A stretch of 53,910 bases of DNA. Source: Rikenella microfusus. GTDB lineage: Bacteria > Bacteroidota > Bacteroidia > Bacteroidales > VadinHA17. The position numbers and the translations under genes were made by a program. Below the pieces are notes generated by a model, which had not been told where the DNA came from, ran no database searches, and saw only the letters and a program-made list of their open reading frames with translations. The DNA is taken from positions 1 to 53,910 of the forward strand of contig DYKN01000018.1 of assembly GCA_020722575.1 (NCBI GenBank). The letters are read 5' to 3'. Positions 35,926 through 45,858 of this stretch are shown here, piece after piece. Numbering within the stretch: position 1 is the stretch's first letter; each line of letters begins with the position of its first letter.

Positions 35926-38900
35926 ATGACTATGCAAATCACCAAAGTTTACCGGCACATTGTGCTGGGATTTTTCAGTCTGGTTCTTTCTGTGGAAATG
36001 ATCTTTGCACAGGAAAGGACAATCACAGGAAAAGTTACGTCAGAAGAAGGGCCGCTCGCAGGAGTTGCTGTAGTGGTTCAGGGAACTACAATTGGAACAT
36101 TTACCGACGCAGACGGCAATTATTCGATCAAAGTTCCGGGTCCTTCATCAGTTCTGTCCTTTTCAATAATAGGTTATGTTACACAGAACATTACTGTGGG
36201 AACGCAATCTGTTATTGACGTTGTGATGGAAACTGAGGTTAAAGCACTTCAGGAAGTTATTGTAACAGGCTATTCCACACAACGGAAACGAGATATTACA
36301 GGTGCTGTCGGAGTTGTGGAAACTTCCAAGCTTACTGCAATACCTGTTGGGAACGTTGCAACCCAGTTACAGGGTCAGACTTCAGGTGTTACCGTTATTG
36401 GTAATGGACAGCCAGGTTCAACAGCCAAAGTTAGAATAAGGGGATTCAGTTCCTTTGAGAATAATGATCCTCTGTATGTTATTGATGGTGTTCCAACGCA
36501 GGACATATCATCACTCAACCCCAACGATATTGCCTCAATGGCTGTTCTTAAGGATGCTGGTGCTGCTTCTATCTACGGATCAAGAGCTTCCAATGGTGTT
36601 ATTGTGATAACAACGAAGAAAGGAGCCAGTGGCATTAAAGTTACTTACGACATGTTTGCAGGTGTTCAACTTCCTGGAGGCGGACCCACGAAAGACCTGC
36701 TGACCGCTCAGGAATATGCCGACCTGCAGTGGCTTGTATATAAAAACGATGGAACGGTAGAAACCCATCCTATTTATGGGCCTTCAACCAATCCGAAACC
36801 AACAATGCCTTCATGGGCCGGTAATACCGACTGGTATGCAGAGATTACAAGAAATGCACCAATAATTAATCACGACATTACACTTTCAGGTGGTACTGAT
36901 AATGCAAAATTCTTTGCAGGTTTTGGTGCTTTCCTTCAGGATGGAATAATAATTTATAATTACTCTGACAAATATACCGGACGCTTTAATTCGGAATTTA
37001 CATTCCTTAATAATCGAGTAAAAGTCGGAGAAAATGTTACGGCAGCATATCGTAAGAGCCTTGGCGTTGGTAACCTTAATGAAGGAAGCCCTTTCCAGAT
37101 GGGACCGTACAGAACTCAGCCTATTATACCTGTCAAAATGACCACTGCTGTATCTGGTATGTCTCACGATTTTGTACCTGGTGACTGGGGTGGCACAGGA
37201 ATAGCACCAAGACTTGGCAACAGCTCTAACGTTGTTGCTAACCTTACAAGGAATAAAGATAATGACTATTATAATGTCAGAGCAGTAGGAAATGCATATA
37301 TTGATATAGAACTTCTCAAAGGCCTTAACTTTAAATCATCCATTGGGGGTACATACTTTAGTGATTATAGTGTATGGTATTCTTATGCAACCTATGAGAA
37401 TTCAGAAAATGTTGCTACAGCAAGCTTAAATGAAAACAGCAGTTATAGTCTCGACTGGGTCTGGACCAACTCTCTTACATTAAACAAAACTTTTGGTGTG
37501 CACAGTATTAATAGTGTAGCCGGATATGAAGCAGTGAAATACGGGATTGGACGTGGACTTTCAGCTTCAGCAGCAGGTTATTTTTCCGATGCGGTTGATT
37601 TCAGAACATTAACCAATGGAGCAACAAAAACCGGTTCCTACTCATGGATTGGTACACCCACTGCTCTCGTATCAATGTTCCTCAAAGCTGATTACAGTCT
37701 GATGAACAAATACCTTATCAGTGCAACCATTCGCCGTGATGGTTCGTCGAGATTCGGAAAAGACACCAGATTCGGTATCTTCCCATCATTCTCAGGTGCA
37801 TGGCGTATAAGCCAGGAGTCATTCTTCCAGGGAATTACATGGATCTCCGATCTTAAGATAAGAGGTTCATACGGAACAATGGGTAACCAGCTGGCAGTAT
37901 CACCAACTAACCAGTTTTATCTGTACGGCGGTGATGTCTCAAGTTCATTCTATGATATTCAGGGAACAGGGAATAAACCTTTACAGGGATTCCGCCCGAC
38001 ACGTATCGGCAACCCTGACGCAAAATGGGAAACAAACATTTCAAAAAACATAGGATTTGAAGCTTCTTTATTCCAGGATAAATTTTCAATAGTTTTCGAC
38101 TGGTACACAAAGAAAACAAAAGACCTTCTTTTTTCGCCTGAACTTCCTGGAACATCAGGTGCTGCAGCTCCACCTTATATAAACATAGCTTCGATGTTGA
38201 ACAAAGGTGTTGACATAGAACTGACCTTTAGAAATCACTGGGGAGATTTCGGTGTAAACGCTACTGCAACCTTCACTACTTACAAGAATGAAATTATAAA
38301 AATTGCAGAAAACGTTGAATTCTTTGATTACGGTGGCGCTACAACAAGAATCGGTGCAGGCAACAGAAACATGGTGGGACATCCAATGTCATCATTCTTC
38401 GGCTATGAAGTAATTGGCCTGTTCCAGGATAGCACTGATGTTGCAAACTCACCTTACCAGGATGGAGCGGAACCTGGATTCTTTAAATATGCAAACATCG
38501 ATACAGCCACAATGGTAGTTAAGGGAGTCAGAAGACAATACATTGGCCCTGACGACAGAACGTTTATTGGTGATCCGAACCCTGATTTTACCTATGGTCT
38601 GAATCTTGGACTTACTTACAAGAACTTTGATCTCTCAGCTTTCTTCTATGGCTCGCAGGGCAACGATATCTTCAACTGGAACAGGTGGTGGATTGATTTC
38701 TGGCCTTCATTCCAGGGACAAAAGAGTAAAGACCTCCTTTATAATAGCTGGACACCTCAAAGAAAAGACGCCAAAGTTCCAAAAGCATCAAATAAATCAA
38801 ATTTCTCGAACAACACTGTTGTTAATAGCTACTATATGGAAGATGGCTCGTTCCTGAGGTTAAAGAACCTGCAACTGGGATTCACCTTCCCCAAAAATTT

Positions 38901-39081
38901 GGTTAACAAAATGCATATAAATTCACTCAGAGTCTATGTCCAGACAGTTAACCTGTTTACCATAACAAAATATTCAGGAATGGATCCCGAACTTGGAGGT
39001 GATGACAGGGCATTCGGATCAGACAAAGGTAACTATCCAAATGTGAAGCAGGTAATCTTTGGTTTAAATTTGGTTCTGTAA
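35926..39081 (+). CDS. SusC/RagA-family TonB-linked outer-membrane receptor
   Basis: A 1051-residue TonB-dependent outer-membrane transporter. After a signal peptide (ending MIFAQE) comes a carboxypeptidase-D-regulatory-like domain (about 29-105, starting RTITGKVTSEEGPLAG), then the plug (about 115-225; EVIVTGYSTQRKRDITGAVG, YVIDGVP, DAGAASIYGSRASNGVI) and a large barrel ending in the aromatic/hydrophobic terminal strand VIFGLNLVL. With SusD it imports a bulky ligand across the outer membrane. The length fits the family. The ligand is not indicated: no glycosidase is in this unit and the nearest GH3 is over 20 kb away. A strong promoter is just upstream. The SusD gene begins 19 bases after its stop. 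Confidence 0.97.
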   Translation: MTMQITKVYRHIVLGFFSLVLSVEMIFAQERTITGKVTSEEGPLAGVAVVVQGTTIGTFTDADGNYSIKVPGPSSVLSFSIIGYVTQNITVGTQSVIDVVMETEVKALQEVIVTGYSTQRKRDITGAVGVVETSKLTAIPVGNVATQLQGQTSGVTVIGNGQPGSTAKVRIRGFSSFENNDPLYVIDGVPTQDISSLNPNDIASMAVLKDAGAASIYGSRASNGVIVITTKKGASGIKVTYDMFAGVQLPGGGPTKDLLTAQEYADLQWLVYKNDGTVETHPIYGPSTNPKPTMPSWAGNTDWYAEITRNAPIINHDITLSGGTDNAKFFAGFGAFLQDGIIIYNYSDKYTGRFNSEFTFLNNRVKVGENVTAAYRKSLGVGNLNEGSPFQMGPYRTQPIIPVKMTTAVSGMSHDFVPGDWGGTGIAPRLGNSSNVVANLTRNKDNDYYNVRAVGNAYIDIELLKGLNFKSSIGGTYFSDYSVWYSYATYENSENVATASLNENSSYSLDWVWTNSLTLNKTFGVHSINSVAGYEAVKYGIGRGLSASAAGYFSDAVDFRTLTNGATKTGSYSWIGTPTALVSMFLKADYSLMNKYLISATIRRDGSSRFGKDTRFGIFPSFSGAWRISQESFFQGITWISDLKIRGSYGTMGNQLAVSPTNQFYLYGGDVSSSFYDIQGTGNKPLQGFRPTRIGNPDAKWETNISKNIGFEASLFQDKFSIVFDWYTKKTKDLLFSPELPGTSGAAAPPYINIASMLNKGVDIELTFRNHWGDFGVNATATFTTYKNEIIKIAENVEFFDYGGATTRIGAGNRNMVGHPMSSFFGYEVIGLFQDSTDVANSPYQDGAEPGFFKYANIDTATMVVKGVRRQYIGPDDRTFIGDPNPDFTYGLNLGLTYKNFDLSAFFYGSQGNDIFNWNRWWIDFWPSFQGQKSKDLLYNSWTPQRKDAKVPKASNKSNFSNNTVVNSYYMEDGSFLRLKNLQLGFTFPKNLVNKMHINSLRVYVQTVNLFTITKYSGMDPELGGDDRAFGSDKGNYPNVKQVIFGLNLVL

Positions 39082-39100
39082 TTCATAAATAATTTTAAAT

Positions 39101-40831
39101 ATGAAAAGAGATAAATATTTGATCATCATAGTTCTGGTTGCTTTCGCTGTCATAACTGCCTGCAGCGATACTTTTCTGGACATCAAGCCCAAAGGTGCTC
39201 TTGGCCAGAAATTATTAGCAACAGAAAAAGGAATTGATGCGCTCCTTATCGGAGCCTATTCGATGCTTGACGGTGTTTCCTCTCAGTTTGGATGGGAAGC
39301 TGCTTCATCAAATTGGGTATATGGCGACATTCGTGGATTAATTGCAAACAAAGGCACCGATGCCGGTGACCAGCCCGATATTAACCCACTCCAAACGTTC
39401 TCAGAAACTGCTACAAACCCATATCTGAACGTAAAATGGAGGTCGGTTTATGAAGCTATTTCAAGATGTAATAGCGTAATGAATACAATTGAAGAGGCTC
39501 TGAAACTCGGGACAATAACCGAAGAACAGGCTGACCTTTTCAGAAAACAGGCCCGGACACTCCGCGGTTGGTACCATTTTGAAGCATGGAGAATGTGGGA
39601 AAAAGTGCCTTATGTTGATGAAACTACTGACCTCCTAAACGTAACAAATACAGAAGATCCAAGAGATAAGATCCTTGCAGATCTTGAAGCAGGGACATCT
39701 CTGCCAAACAATATGGGTCAGGTAGGAAGGTTCAACGGCACTGTGGCAAAAGTTCTTCTTGCAAAGGCTCTTATGCAGATGAAAAAAGATTATGCTGCTG
39801 CTTTACACCTGCTTGCAGATGCTAAGAACGGCACAAAACCAGACGGTTCTTCTATTGGGCTGGCTCCCACTTACGGCGAAGTATTTGATGTTGTCAACCG
39901 TAACGGAATTGAAGCAGTTTATACTGTTCAGTATTCTGTTAACGATGGTTCAGGAGGCTGGAACGGTGGCTGGGGCGAAGTTCTTAACTTCCCTTATAAG
40001 AGCGGTGGCTCACCCGGTGGTTGCTGTGGTTTCTTCCAGCCTACCCAGGAGCTTGTAAACTCATTCCGTACTTCAGGAGGATTGCCCTTGCTCGACAACT
40101 CATACAACAACGACCCTGTTGTTAATGACTGGGGTTTAACACCCTCTGATCCTTTCACACCTGATGCCGGTCCGCTCGATCCACGCCTTGACTGGACGGT
40201 TGGAAGACGTGGCATCCCTTACTGGGATTGGGGACCACATACCGGTTCAGACTGGATTCGCGACGCATCCTACGCTGGCCCGTATAGCCCGAAAAAACAG
40301 GTTTATAAAAAATCACAGGAAGGTCAATATACAGAAGTCGGTAACTGGACATCAGGCTGGACAGCAAACGGCTACAGGATGATCCGCTACGCTGATATCC
40401 TTCTGCTGCTTGCTGAGTGCGAAATTGAAGCAGGCTCACTTGACAATGCTCGCACTCTCATCAATCAGGTAAGACATAGAGCTGCAAATCCTGACGGTTT
40501 TGTTAAGTTTGATGACGGTACCCCGGCTGCAAACTATCAAATTAGCGAATATCCTGCTACAGGATATCCTTTTGATACAAAAGAAAATGCAAGGCTCGCC
40601 CTGAGAATGGAAAGGAAACTTGAACTCGGAATGGAAGGCCACAGATTCTTTGACCTTAACCGCTGGGGAATAACTGTTGCCGAGCTAAACAGAGCACTGG
40701 CATATGAAAAAACAATGCCATGGGGAAGCTCACTGTATGGCAATGCAGTTGTTGGTCCTGAAGATGTTACATATCCCATCCCACAACGTCAGCTCGACCT
40801 TAGCAACGGTAAACTTGTTCAAAACAGATAA
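39101..40831 (+). CDS. SusD/RagB-family surface lipoprotein
   Basis: A 576-residue SusD-type lid protein for the upstream receptor. It has a lipobox (VITAC, Cys near residue 21) followed by SDTFLDIKPKGAL, helical TPR-like segments (ARTLRGWYHFEAWRMW, VAKVLLAKALMQMKKDY) and a C-terminal SusD signature (GYRMIRYADILLLLAECEIE, RMERKLELGMEGHRFFDLNR). Together with SusC it would form the pedal-bin importer. A central glycine/cysteine-rich loop (KSGGSPGGCCGFF, about 302-314) is likely near the ligand site. A rho-independent terminator follows 29 bases downstream. Confidence 0.97.
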   Translation: MKRDKYLIIIVLVAFAVITACSDTFLDIKPKGALGQKLLATEKGIDALLIGAYSMLDGVSSQFGWEAASSNWVYGDIRGLIANKGTDAGDQPDINPLQTFSETATNPYLNVKWRSVYEAISRCNSVMNTIEEALKLGTITEEQADLFRKQARTLRGWYHFEAWRMWEKVPYVDETTDLLNVTNTEDPRDKILADLEAGTSLPNNMGQVGRFNGTVAKVLLAKALMQMKKDYAAALHLLADAKNGTKPDGSSIGLAPTYGEVFDVVNRNGIEAVYTVQYSVNDGSGGWNGGWGEVLNFPYKSGGSPGGCCGFFQPTQELVNSFRTSGGLPLLDNSYNNDPVVNDWGLTPSDPFTPDAGPLDPRLDWTVGRRGIPYWDWGPHTGSDWIRDASYAGPYSPKKQVYKKSQEGQYTEVGNWTSGWTANGYRMIRYADILLLLAECEIEAGSLDNARTLINQVRHRAANPDGFVKFDDGTPAANYQISEYPATGYPFDTKENARLALRMERKLELGMEGHRFFDLNRWGITVAELNRALAYEKTMPWGSSLYGNAVVGPEDVTYPIPQRQLDLSNGKLVQNR

Positions 40832-40860
40832 AAACCAATATCAATAACAAATTTTATTTA

Positions 40861-40890
40861 AAAGTGGACTATCTTTAGTCCACTTTTTTT
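40861..40890 (+). terminator. Rho-independent terminator between susD and the FG-GAP gene
   Basis: AAAGTGGACTA (40861-40871) and TAGTCCACTTT (40876-40886) form a perfect 11-bp stem with loop TCTT, followed by four more T (seven T in total). It is only 33 bases before the next gene's ATG, leaving almost no room for a separate promoter, so partial read-through may set the ratio of SusCD to the FG-GAP protein. Confidence 0.9.
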
Positions 40891-40922
40891 ATAATATTAA
40901 CACTGATTAATGTGCATACCCG

Positions 40923-43900
40923 ATGAAGCATACATCATTTCTATTTTCCATTCTCTTACTGGCTCTCGTTTCATGCCATAAACAAACAATGTTAAGGCTT
41001 TTGCCTCCTGAAAAAACAGGTATTCACTTCGCCAACAGGGTGACAGAAACAGATTCATTCAACGTAATGAGCTATGAGTATATATATAACGGTGCTGGTG
41101 TAGGAGTCGGAGATCTTAATAATGATGGCCTCATGGATATTGTATTTGCAGGTAACCATGTCTCCCCTGCCGTTTACCTTAACCTGGGAAATTTCAAATT
41201 CAAAGATATCTCAGCAAATCTCTCAACTCTACCTTATAAACAATGGTTCAGCGGTGTTGCCATCGCTGATGTGAACGGAGATGGTTGGCCAGATATATAC
41301 ATCACCTCAACCGCCAGCAATAACCCCGAAAGATGTAAAAACAGGTTGTGGATTAATATGGGAATGAAGGACGAAAACGGACCATATTTTGAAGAAAAGG
41401 CTGAACAATACGGAATAGCTGATACAAGTCAAACGGTACACGCTACATTCTTCGATTATGATTGCGACGGCGATCTTGATCTGTATATCCTTAACAATAC
41501 CCTGACAAGCCGCATGAATACATCTTACAGGGCCAAAATAACAGATGGCACTGCAACAAATAATGACCACCTGTACAAGAACAACGGCGATGGTACCTTT
41601 ACAAATGTTACTCGCGAAGCAGGTATAATATATGAGGGTTTTGGCCTTGGAATTGCAATCGGCGATGTCAACAAAGACGGATTCCCCGATATTTATATCA
41701 ATAACGACTACATATCAAATGATCTTTATTACATAAACCAGAGGAACGGAACATTTAAAAACGAGATACGAAAATATATCTCATATCAGACAAAATCTTC
41801 AATGGGTAATGATATGGCTGATGTAAACAACGATGGCTACCCCGACATCTTTACCCTTGACATGATGCCTGAATATTATCACAGGATTAAACAAACTATC
41901 AATGGTTTCAGCTATATTTTTTACGTCAACGATGAGAAATATGGTTACGAACACCAGTTTCTGCGTAATATGCTTCACGTACATAACGGTTTAATAAATG
42001 GCGAACTTTTACCATTCAGCGAAGTAGGGCAGATAGCCGGCATCTTTAAATCAGAATGGAGCTGGTCTCCTCTGTTTGCTGATTATGATAACGATGGAGA
42101 TCAGGACCTGCTAATTGCAAACGGATATCCAAGAGATCTTACCGACAAAGACTGGACCTTTTATAAGGTAAAAGTCTTTGGCTTTATTGCCGATGAACAA
42201 CATGTTATTGAAATGGCTCCAGTTGTGAAAGTCCAGAATTTTGCCTTTGAAAATACAGGCAATTTGCATTTCAGGAAAAAGTCGAAAAAGTGGCTACCCG
42301 ACATACCCTCATTTTCTTATGGTGCTGCCTTCGTTGATCTGGATAACGACGGAGATCTAGATTATGTTACTAATAATCTGAACGACTCAGCTTTTGTTAT
42401 GAAAAACACAATCTTCGATAAAAAGAAGACAGAAGCAGGTTATCTTCGTTTAAAGCTTAAAGGGACAGGTAAAAATACATTGGCCATAGGTGCAAAAGTC
42501 GAACTTTGGGCAGGAAATAATTACCAGTTCAGAGAGTTATTTCTTAACCGTGGATATGCTTCAACAGTTGAACCTGTCGTTCATTTTGGCCTTGGAAAAA
42601 TTAAAACGGTTGATTCTATTCTGATTACCTGGCCAGCTACAGGCAATAAAACGGTATTTAAAAATATCCATGCAAACCAGACGTTATTTGTCAACGAAGC
42701 AGAATCTTCAGTGGCTGATCCTGCTGTAAATTTGCCTAAGAGCTATAATTATATGTTTACCAGAAATGACACTATCATAAATTACAAACATATTCAGAAG
42801 GATTTTATTGATTTCTTCTATGCGCAACCTGTCATTCCTCATAAATTTTCACAAATAGGGCCAATAATGGCAAAAGGCGATATTGACGGCGACGGAAATG
42901 ATGATGTTATTATAGGAGCAACAAATGTTTTACCCACAACCATCTTTCTAAACAAAGGAGATGGCTTTGAAAAAACCGATATACCCGGACTTACCGGAAT
43001 GAAGGAGGCTGTTGAATCGGCTATAACAATTACTGACATTGACAACGATGACATTAATGAAATCATTGTCCTGGCAGGAGGTTACGAAAATCCAAAAGAT
43101 GAAGATTACCGTCACTATATGTACAAAAAAGTTGACAGCACCTTCATAAGATCACCTTTACCTGTACCCGGTTTCCCTGCAACAACCTTGTGTTTATTCG
43201 ACTTTAACCATGATGGATACAAAGATATTTTTATCGGTTCAAGAATAAAGAAGGGTCGGTTTCCGTATGCTAACAAATCATGGGTTTTAATAAATGAAAA
43301 AGGTGTTTTGAAAGCTTATGAGAACTTCAGTTATGATCTGGGAATGGTAACCAGTGCTTTATGGAGCGATTTCGACAATGATAACTGGGAAGACCTTATA
43401 ATAACTCGTGAATGGAATTCAATAGCTGTTCTAAAAAACAACTCAGGGAATTCACTTAAACCTTTAAATGTTACAGGATTAACAGAACCCAAAGGAGTAT
43501 GGTTTTCAATTGCAGCAGGCGACTTCGATATGGATGGAGATGATGATTATATTATTGGAAACTTTGGCGAAAATAACCGCTTTACCATAAGTGATAAATA
43601 CCCTATGAGACTCTACGCACTTGATCTGGATATGGATGGAAATCTAGATCCTATTATCACCGGCTACTGGAAGAATCCAAAAGGGAAAATGGCTGAATTC
43701 CCGGTTAATTATTTCGATGAACTTAGAGGACAATCGGAATATTTCAGTAGACTCTTTGAAAATTATAAAGAATTCAGTTATGCCGATATTCATCAAATAA
43801 TTCCACCACAGTTAATGTCGCGGGTTGAACTGAAACTGACAATCAACACATTGTCAAGTTTTATCGTATGGAACGACAAAGGCAGTTTCAAGTGGGAAAA

Positions 43901-44237
43901 ACTTCCCCTTCAAATTCAAGTTTCTCCCGTAAAGAAGATGATTGTAAGAGATCTAAATGGTGATAATTATCCCGATGTAATAGTTGCTGGAAATGATCAT
44001 ACATATGACATAGCAACAGGATACCTTGATTCAAATAAAGGACTTATTCTTATGAATAATAAAAACAGAACATTTAAGGTTCTTACACCCGCTGAAAGCG
44101 GGCTGCTTTTGAACGGAATGGTTGAATCACTTCTATGGTTCGATGGCAAACAGCCATTCATAATTGCCGGTATCAACAGAAGAGAGGTAGTTACTTATGT
44201 TTATAATCCAGAAGCTAACCTTAAAAATAAGGATTAA
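40923..44237 (+). CDS. Giant FG-GAP/ASPIC-UnbV lipoprotein C
   Basis: An 1104-residue lipoprotein (lipobox LALVSC, Cys at about 19). Two FG-GAP propeller regions (about 55-500 and 640-1050; loops such as DLNNDGLMD, DVNGDGWPD, DYDNDGDQD, DIDGDGNDD) flank a central ASPIC/UnbV domain (about 510-585; RGYASTVEPVVHFGLG, ILITWPATG). Proteins of this layout are often encoded directly after SusCD pairs in Bacteroidota and may act as additional surface ligand-binding subunits; that function is inferred from context. The gene is 92 bases past susD with a terminator between, and it converges with the next gene with a 5-base gap. Confidence 0.92.
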   Translation: MKHTSFLFSILLLALVSCHKQTMLRLLPPEKTGIHFANRVTETDSFNVMSYEYIYNGAGVGVGDLNNDGLMDIVFAGNHVSPAVYLNLGNFKFKDISANLSTLPYKQWFSGVAIADVNGDGWPDIYITSTASNNPERCKNRLWINMGMKDENGPYFEEKAEQYGIADTSQTVHATFFDYDCDGDLDLYILNNTLTSRMNTSYRAKITDGTATNNDHLYKNNGDGTFTNVTREAGIIYEGFGLGIAIGDVNKDGFPDIYINNDYISNDLYYINQRNGTFKNEIRKYISYQTKSSMGNDMADVNNDGYPDIFTLDMMPEYYHRIKQTINGFSYIFYVNDEKYGYEHQFLRNMLHVHNGLINGELLPFSEVGQIAGIFKSEWSWSPLFADYDNDGDQDLLIANGYPRDLTDKDWTFYKVKVFGFIADEQHVIEMAPVVKVQNFAFENTGNLHFRKKSKKWLPDIPSFSYGAAFVDLDNDGDLDYVTNNLNDSAFVMKNTIFDKKKTEAGYLRLKLKGTGKNTLAIGAKVELWAGNNYQFRELFLNRGYASTVEPVVHFGLGKIKTVDSILITWPATGNKTVFKNIHANQTLFVNEAESSVADPAVNLPKSYNYMFTRNDTIINYKHIQKDFIDFFYAQPVIPHKFSQIGPIMAKGDIDGDGNDDVIIGATNVLPTTIFLNKGDGFEKTDIPGLTGMKEAVESAITITDIDNDDINEIIVLAGGYENPKDEDYRHYMYKKVDSTFIRSPLPVPGFPATTLCLFDFNHDGYKDIFIGSRIKKGRFPYANKSWVLINEKGVLKAYENFSYDLGMVTSALWSDFDNDNWEDLIITREWNSIAVLKNNSGNSLKPLNVTGLTEPKGVWFSIAAGDFDMDGDDDYIIGNFGENNRFTISDKYPMRLYALDLDMDGNLDPIITGYWKNPKGKMAEFPVNYFDELRGQSEYFSRLFENYKEFSYADIHQIIPPQLMSRVELKLTINTLSSFIVWNDKGSFKWEKLPLQIQVSPVKKMIVRDLNGDNYPDVIVAGNDHTYDIATGYLDSNKGLILMNNKNRTFKVLTPAESGLLLNGMVESLLWFDGKQPFIIAGINRREVVTYVYNPEANLKNKD

Positions 44238-44242
44238 AAAAT

Positions 44243-44779
44243 TTAATTTTTATTTTTACTGGCCTCTAACAGTTTGCCGTCAATAAATCTATATTCTATT
44301 ATTTCCTGGCACGATTCGCAATTAAAGAGAGGTGAACTTCTCGGATGAGTGGGTACTCTGGCAGTAATAATCCTGTCATTGATGCTGATTATGCTCATAT
44401 CCGACTCCACCACGCCCGCAAGAACAGGGTCGTTCTTTACGTTCAGAAAAATCAGATGGCCTGAACCTGTGATGTAATTACCTCTGAGATAAAGAATTGT
44501 TACAATAGCGTCCATCTCTTCGTCATCATCAATGAGGCCGGTTTTTATCCCCGACTTCTCAATAACGATTCCCTGTTCACTATTATATAACATAATATTT
44601 CCTGGTGCGGTAATTTTTCTTTCATAACCTTCTTTAATGCAGGTGACTGCATATTGCTCGGCCTTTTCAGAAAGTTTTGCAATAATTTTTCCCCTGTCCG
44701 ATCTCCCCTTCAACCCTTCGGTAGTACAACCATAAATAACCATTAATGTAATTGTTACAACTACTAACATTACCTTCAT
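44243..44779 (-). CDS. Hypothetical lipoprotein
   Basis: A 178-residue predicted lipoprotein: hydrophobic leader and lipobox VIYGC (Cys18). I recognise no family. The mature part is mixed alpha/beta, with an acidic turn (LIDDDEEMDAIVTIL) and a C-terminal CESC pair (near 158-161) that could form a disulphide or bind metal. The stretch describing alternating strands and YLRGNYITGSGHLIFLN recalls small periplasmic beta proteins. It converges tail-to-tail with the FG-GAP gene and is not obviously co-transcribed with anything. Confidence 0.7.
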   Translation of the reverse strand: MKVMLVVVTITLMVIYGCTTEGLKGRSDRGKIIAKLSEKAEQYAVTCIKEGYERKITAPGNIMLYNSEQGIVIEKSGIKTGLIDDDEEMDAIVTILYLRGNYITGSGHLIFLNVKNDPVLAGVVESDMSIISINDRIITARVPTHPRSSPLFNCESCQEIIEYRFIDGKLLEASKNKN

Positions 44780-45046
44780 ATAAGTATTTTTTATTACCAG
44801 TTAGTTAATTATAAACTTCTCAACAAACATCCCCAATAAATATTTCTGTCTTTTTTCAATCATTTGCAGATCCTAAGATTCTGCGGCAGAAACATGTACT
44901 TAAAGGAAGCTTAAAGATACGATTTAAATTATAAAATTTATAAAGTAATCTCAAATCAAAACGTGTAATTGAAAAGATAAAAATATTTTTTTATCAAAGA
45001 TTTTTCTTAAATTGTAATGTGAAACGGCGTTAATATACTAATAACC

Positions 45047-45451
45047 ATGAATGATTTTATCTGTCCGGAGTGTGGTGGTCACATCAGAGTGGGTGATCAC
45101 ATTATTTTCAGGGTCAGGAACAAAGAAAGGCAAACAGCTTTGCTCCTGCTGAGCCCACAGATTGGCAACTACTCGAGCATAAAGCATCCTTCTTTTGAAT
45201 TTTCTCCGGGTGAAAAGCTCGATTTCTTCTGTCCGTTATGTTCAAAATCATTAAAATCGGATATTCATGAGAACCTTGCACATGTGGTCATGATTGATGA
45301 AACCGGAAAGAAGTTTGATGTCTACTTTTCACAGGTTGCAGGTGAGCACAGTACCTACAAGACAGACGGGGTGTCAGTACAATCGGCTGGTGAGGACGCA
45401 GGAAAATACACCTATTTTAAATTAGGGGACAGGTTCAGAAAATATCTGTAA
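45047..45451 (+). CDS. Small zinc-ribbon protein of unknown function
   Basis: A 134-residue cytoplasmic protein with two CXXC knuckles, CPECGG (6-11) and CPLCSK (64-69), which would together bind one zinc ion with a long beta insertion between them. The C-terminal half is a small beta domain ending YFKLGDRFRKYL. No enzyme motif is seen. Similar two-knuckle proteins are scattered in Bacteroidota with no known role. It is a single plus-strand gene between minus-strand units. Confidence 0.75.
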   Translation: MNDFICPECGGHIRVGDHIIFRVRNKERQTALLLLSPQIGNYSSIKHPSFEFSPGEKLDFFCPLCSKSLKSDIHENLAHVVMIDETGKKFDVYFSQVAGEHSTYKTDGVSVQSAGEDAGKYTYFKLGDRFRKYL

Positions 45452-45463
45452 ATTGGTTTCAGG

Positions 45464-45846
45464 TTAATTACTGACCACTAAGAGAAGATACGCGGCTTTT
45501 GTAACACCCATATCATTTGTACGAAATTTATCCAGTCTTAACGAAAGCTGTAAGGCTGAACCGCCAAACCAGTAACCCGGAAGCAATTCGTTTATCTTTT
45601 CAGTAAGAAGGTTTAAGGCTTTAACTTCAGAGGCAAAACATAATACCCCGGAATTGTCTGTACCATAATAGAGAGGGGCAAGTCCTGGTGGATCGGGTCT
45701 GAAAACAAAACTTCCTTTATTCCAATTGTAGTATCATTAGTTTCCAGAACAAGTATTTCATGCTTACCCCTGTGTCTCATACGATTAAGCATGGCGGTTA
45801 CTTTTTTGACTTCATTTTTTGATGCAATTCCAGCTACTCCTGCCAT
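45464..45846 (-). pseudogene. Broken class II glutamine amidotransferase (asparagine-synthetase N-terminal) fragment
   Basis: From the ATG at 45846 the frame reads MAGVAGIASKN then MLNRMRHRGKHE, the start of an AsnB-type amidotransferase domain, but with Ala where the catalytic Cys2 should be. The remainder of that frame is meaningless and stops at 45613. In the -1 frame, from about 45732, the sequence reads NKGSFVFRPDPPGLAPLYYG, then LCFASEVKAL and INELLPGYWF, clearly the second half of the same domain (RDxxGxxPLYY, FASExKAL), and stops at 45464. So a frameshift near 45700-45736 splits it, and the middle of the domain (the NGEIYN region) is missing. It begins 12 bases after the B12-binding protein gene. 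Sequencing error could explain the frameshift but not the missing middle or the missing Cys. Confidence 0.72.
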
Positions 45847-45858
45847 AATCAATGATTT

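Noticed and set aside
45702..45711. Programmed -1 frameshift in the amidotransferase fragment
   Set aside because: The local TTTTG/TTTTC runs are not a proper X XXY YYZ slippery site, the catalytic Cys is absent and the domain middle is missing, so decay is more likely.
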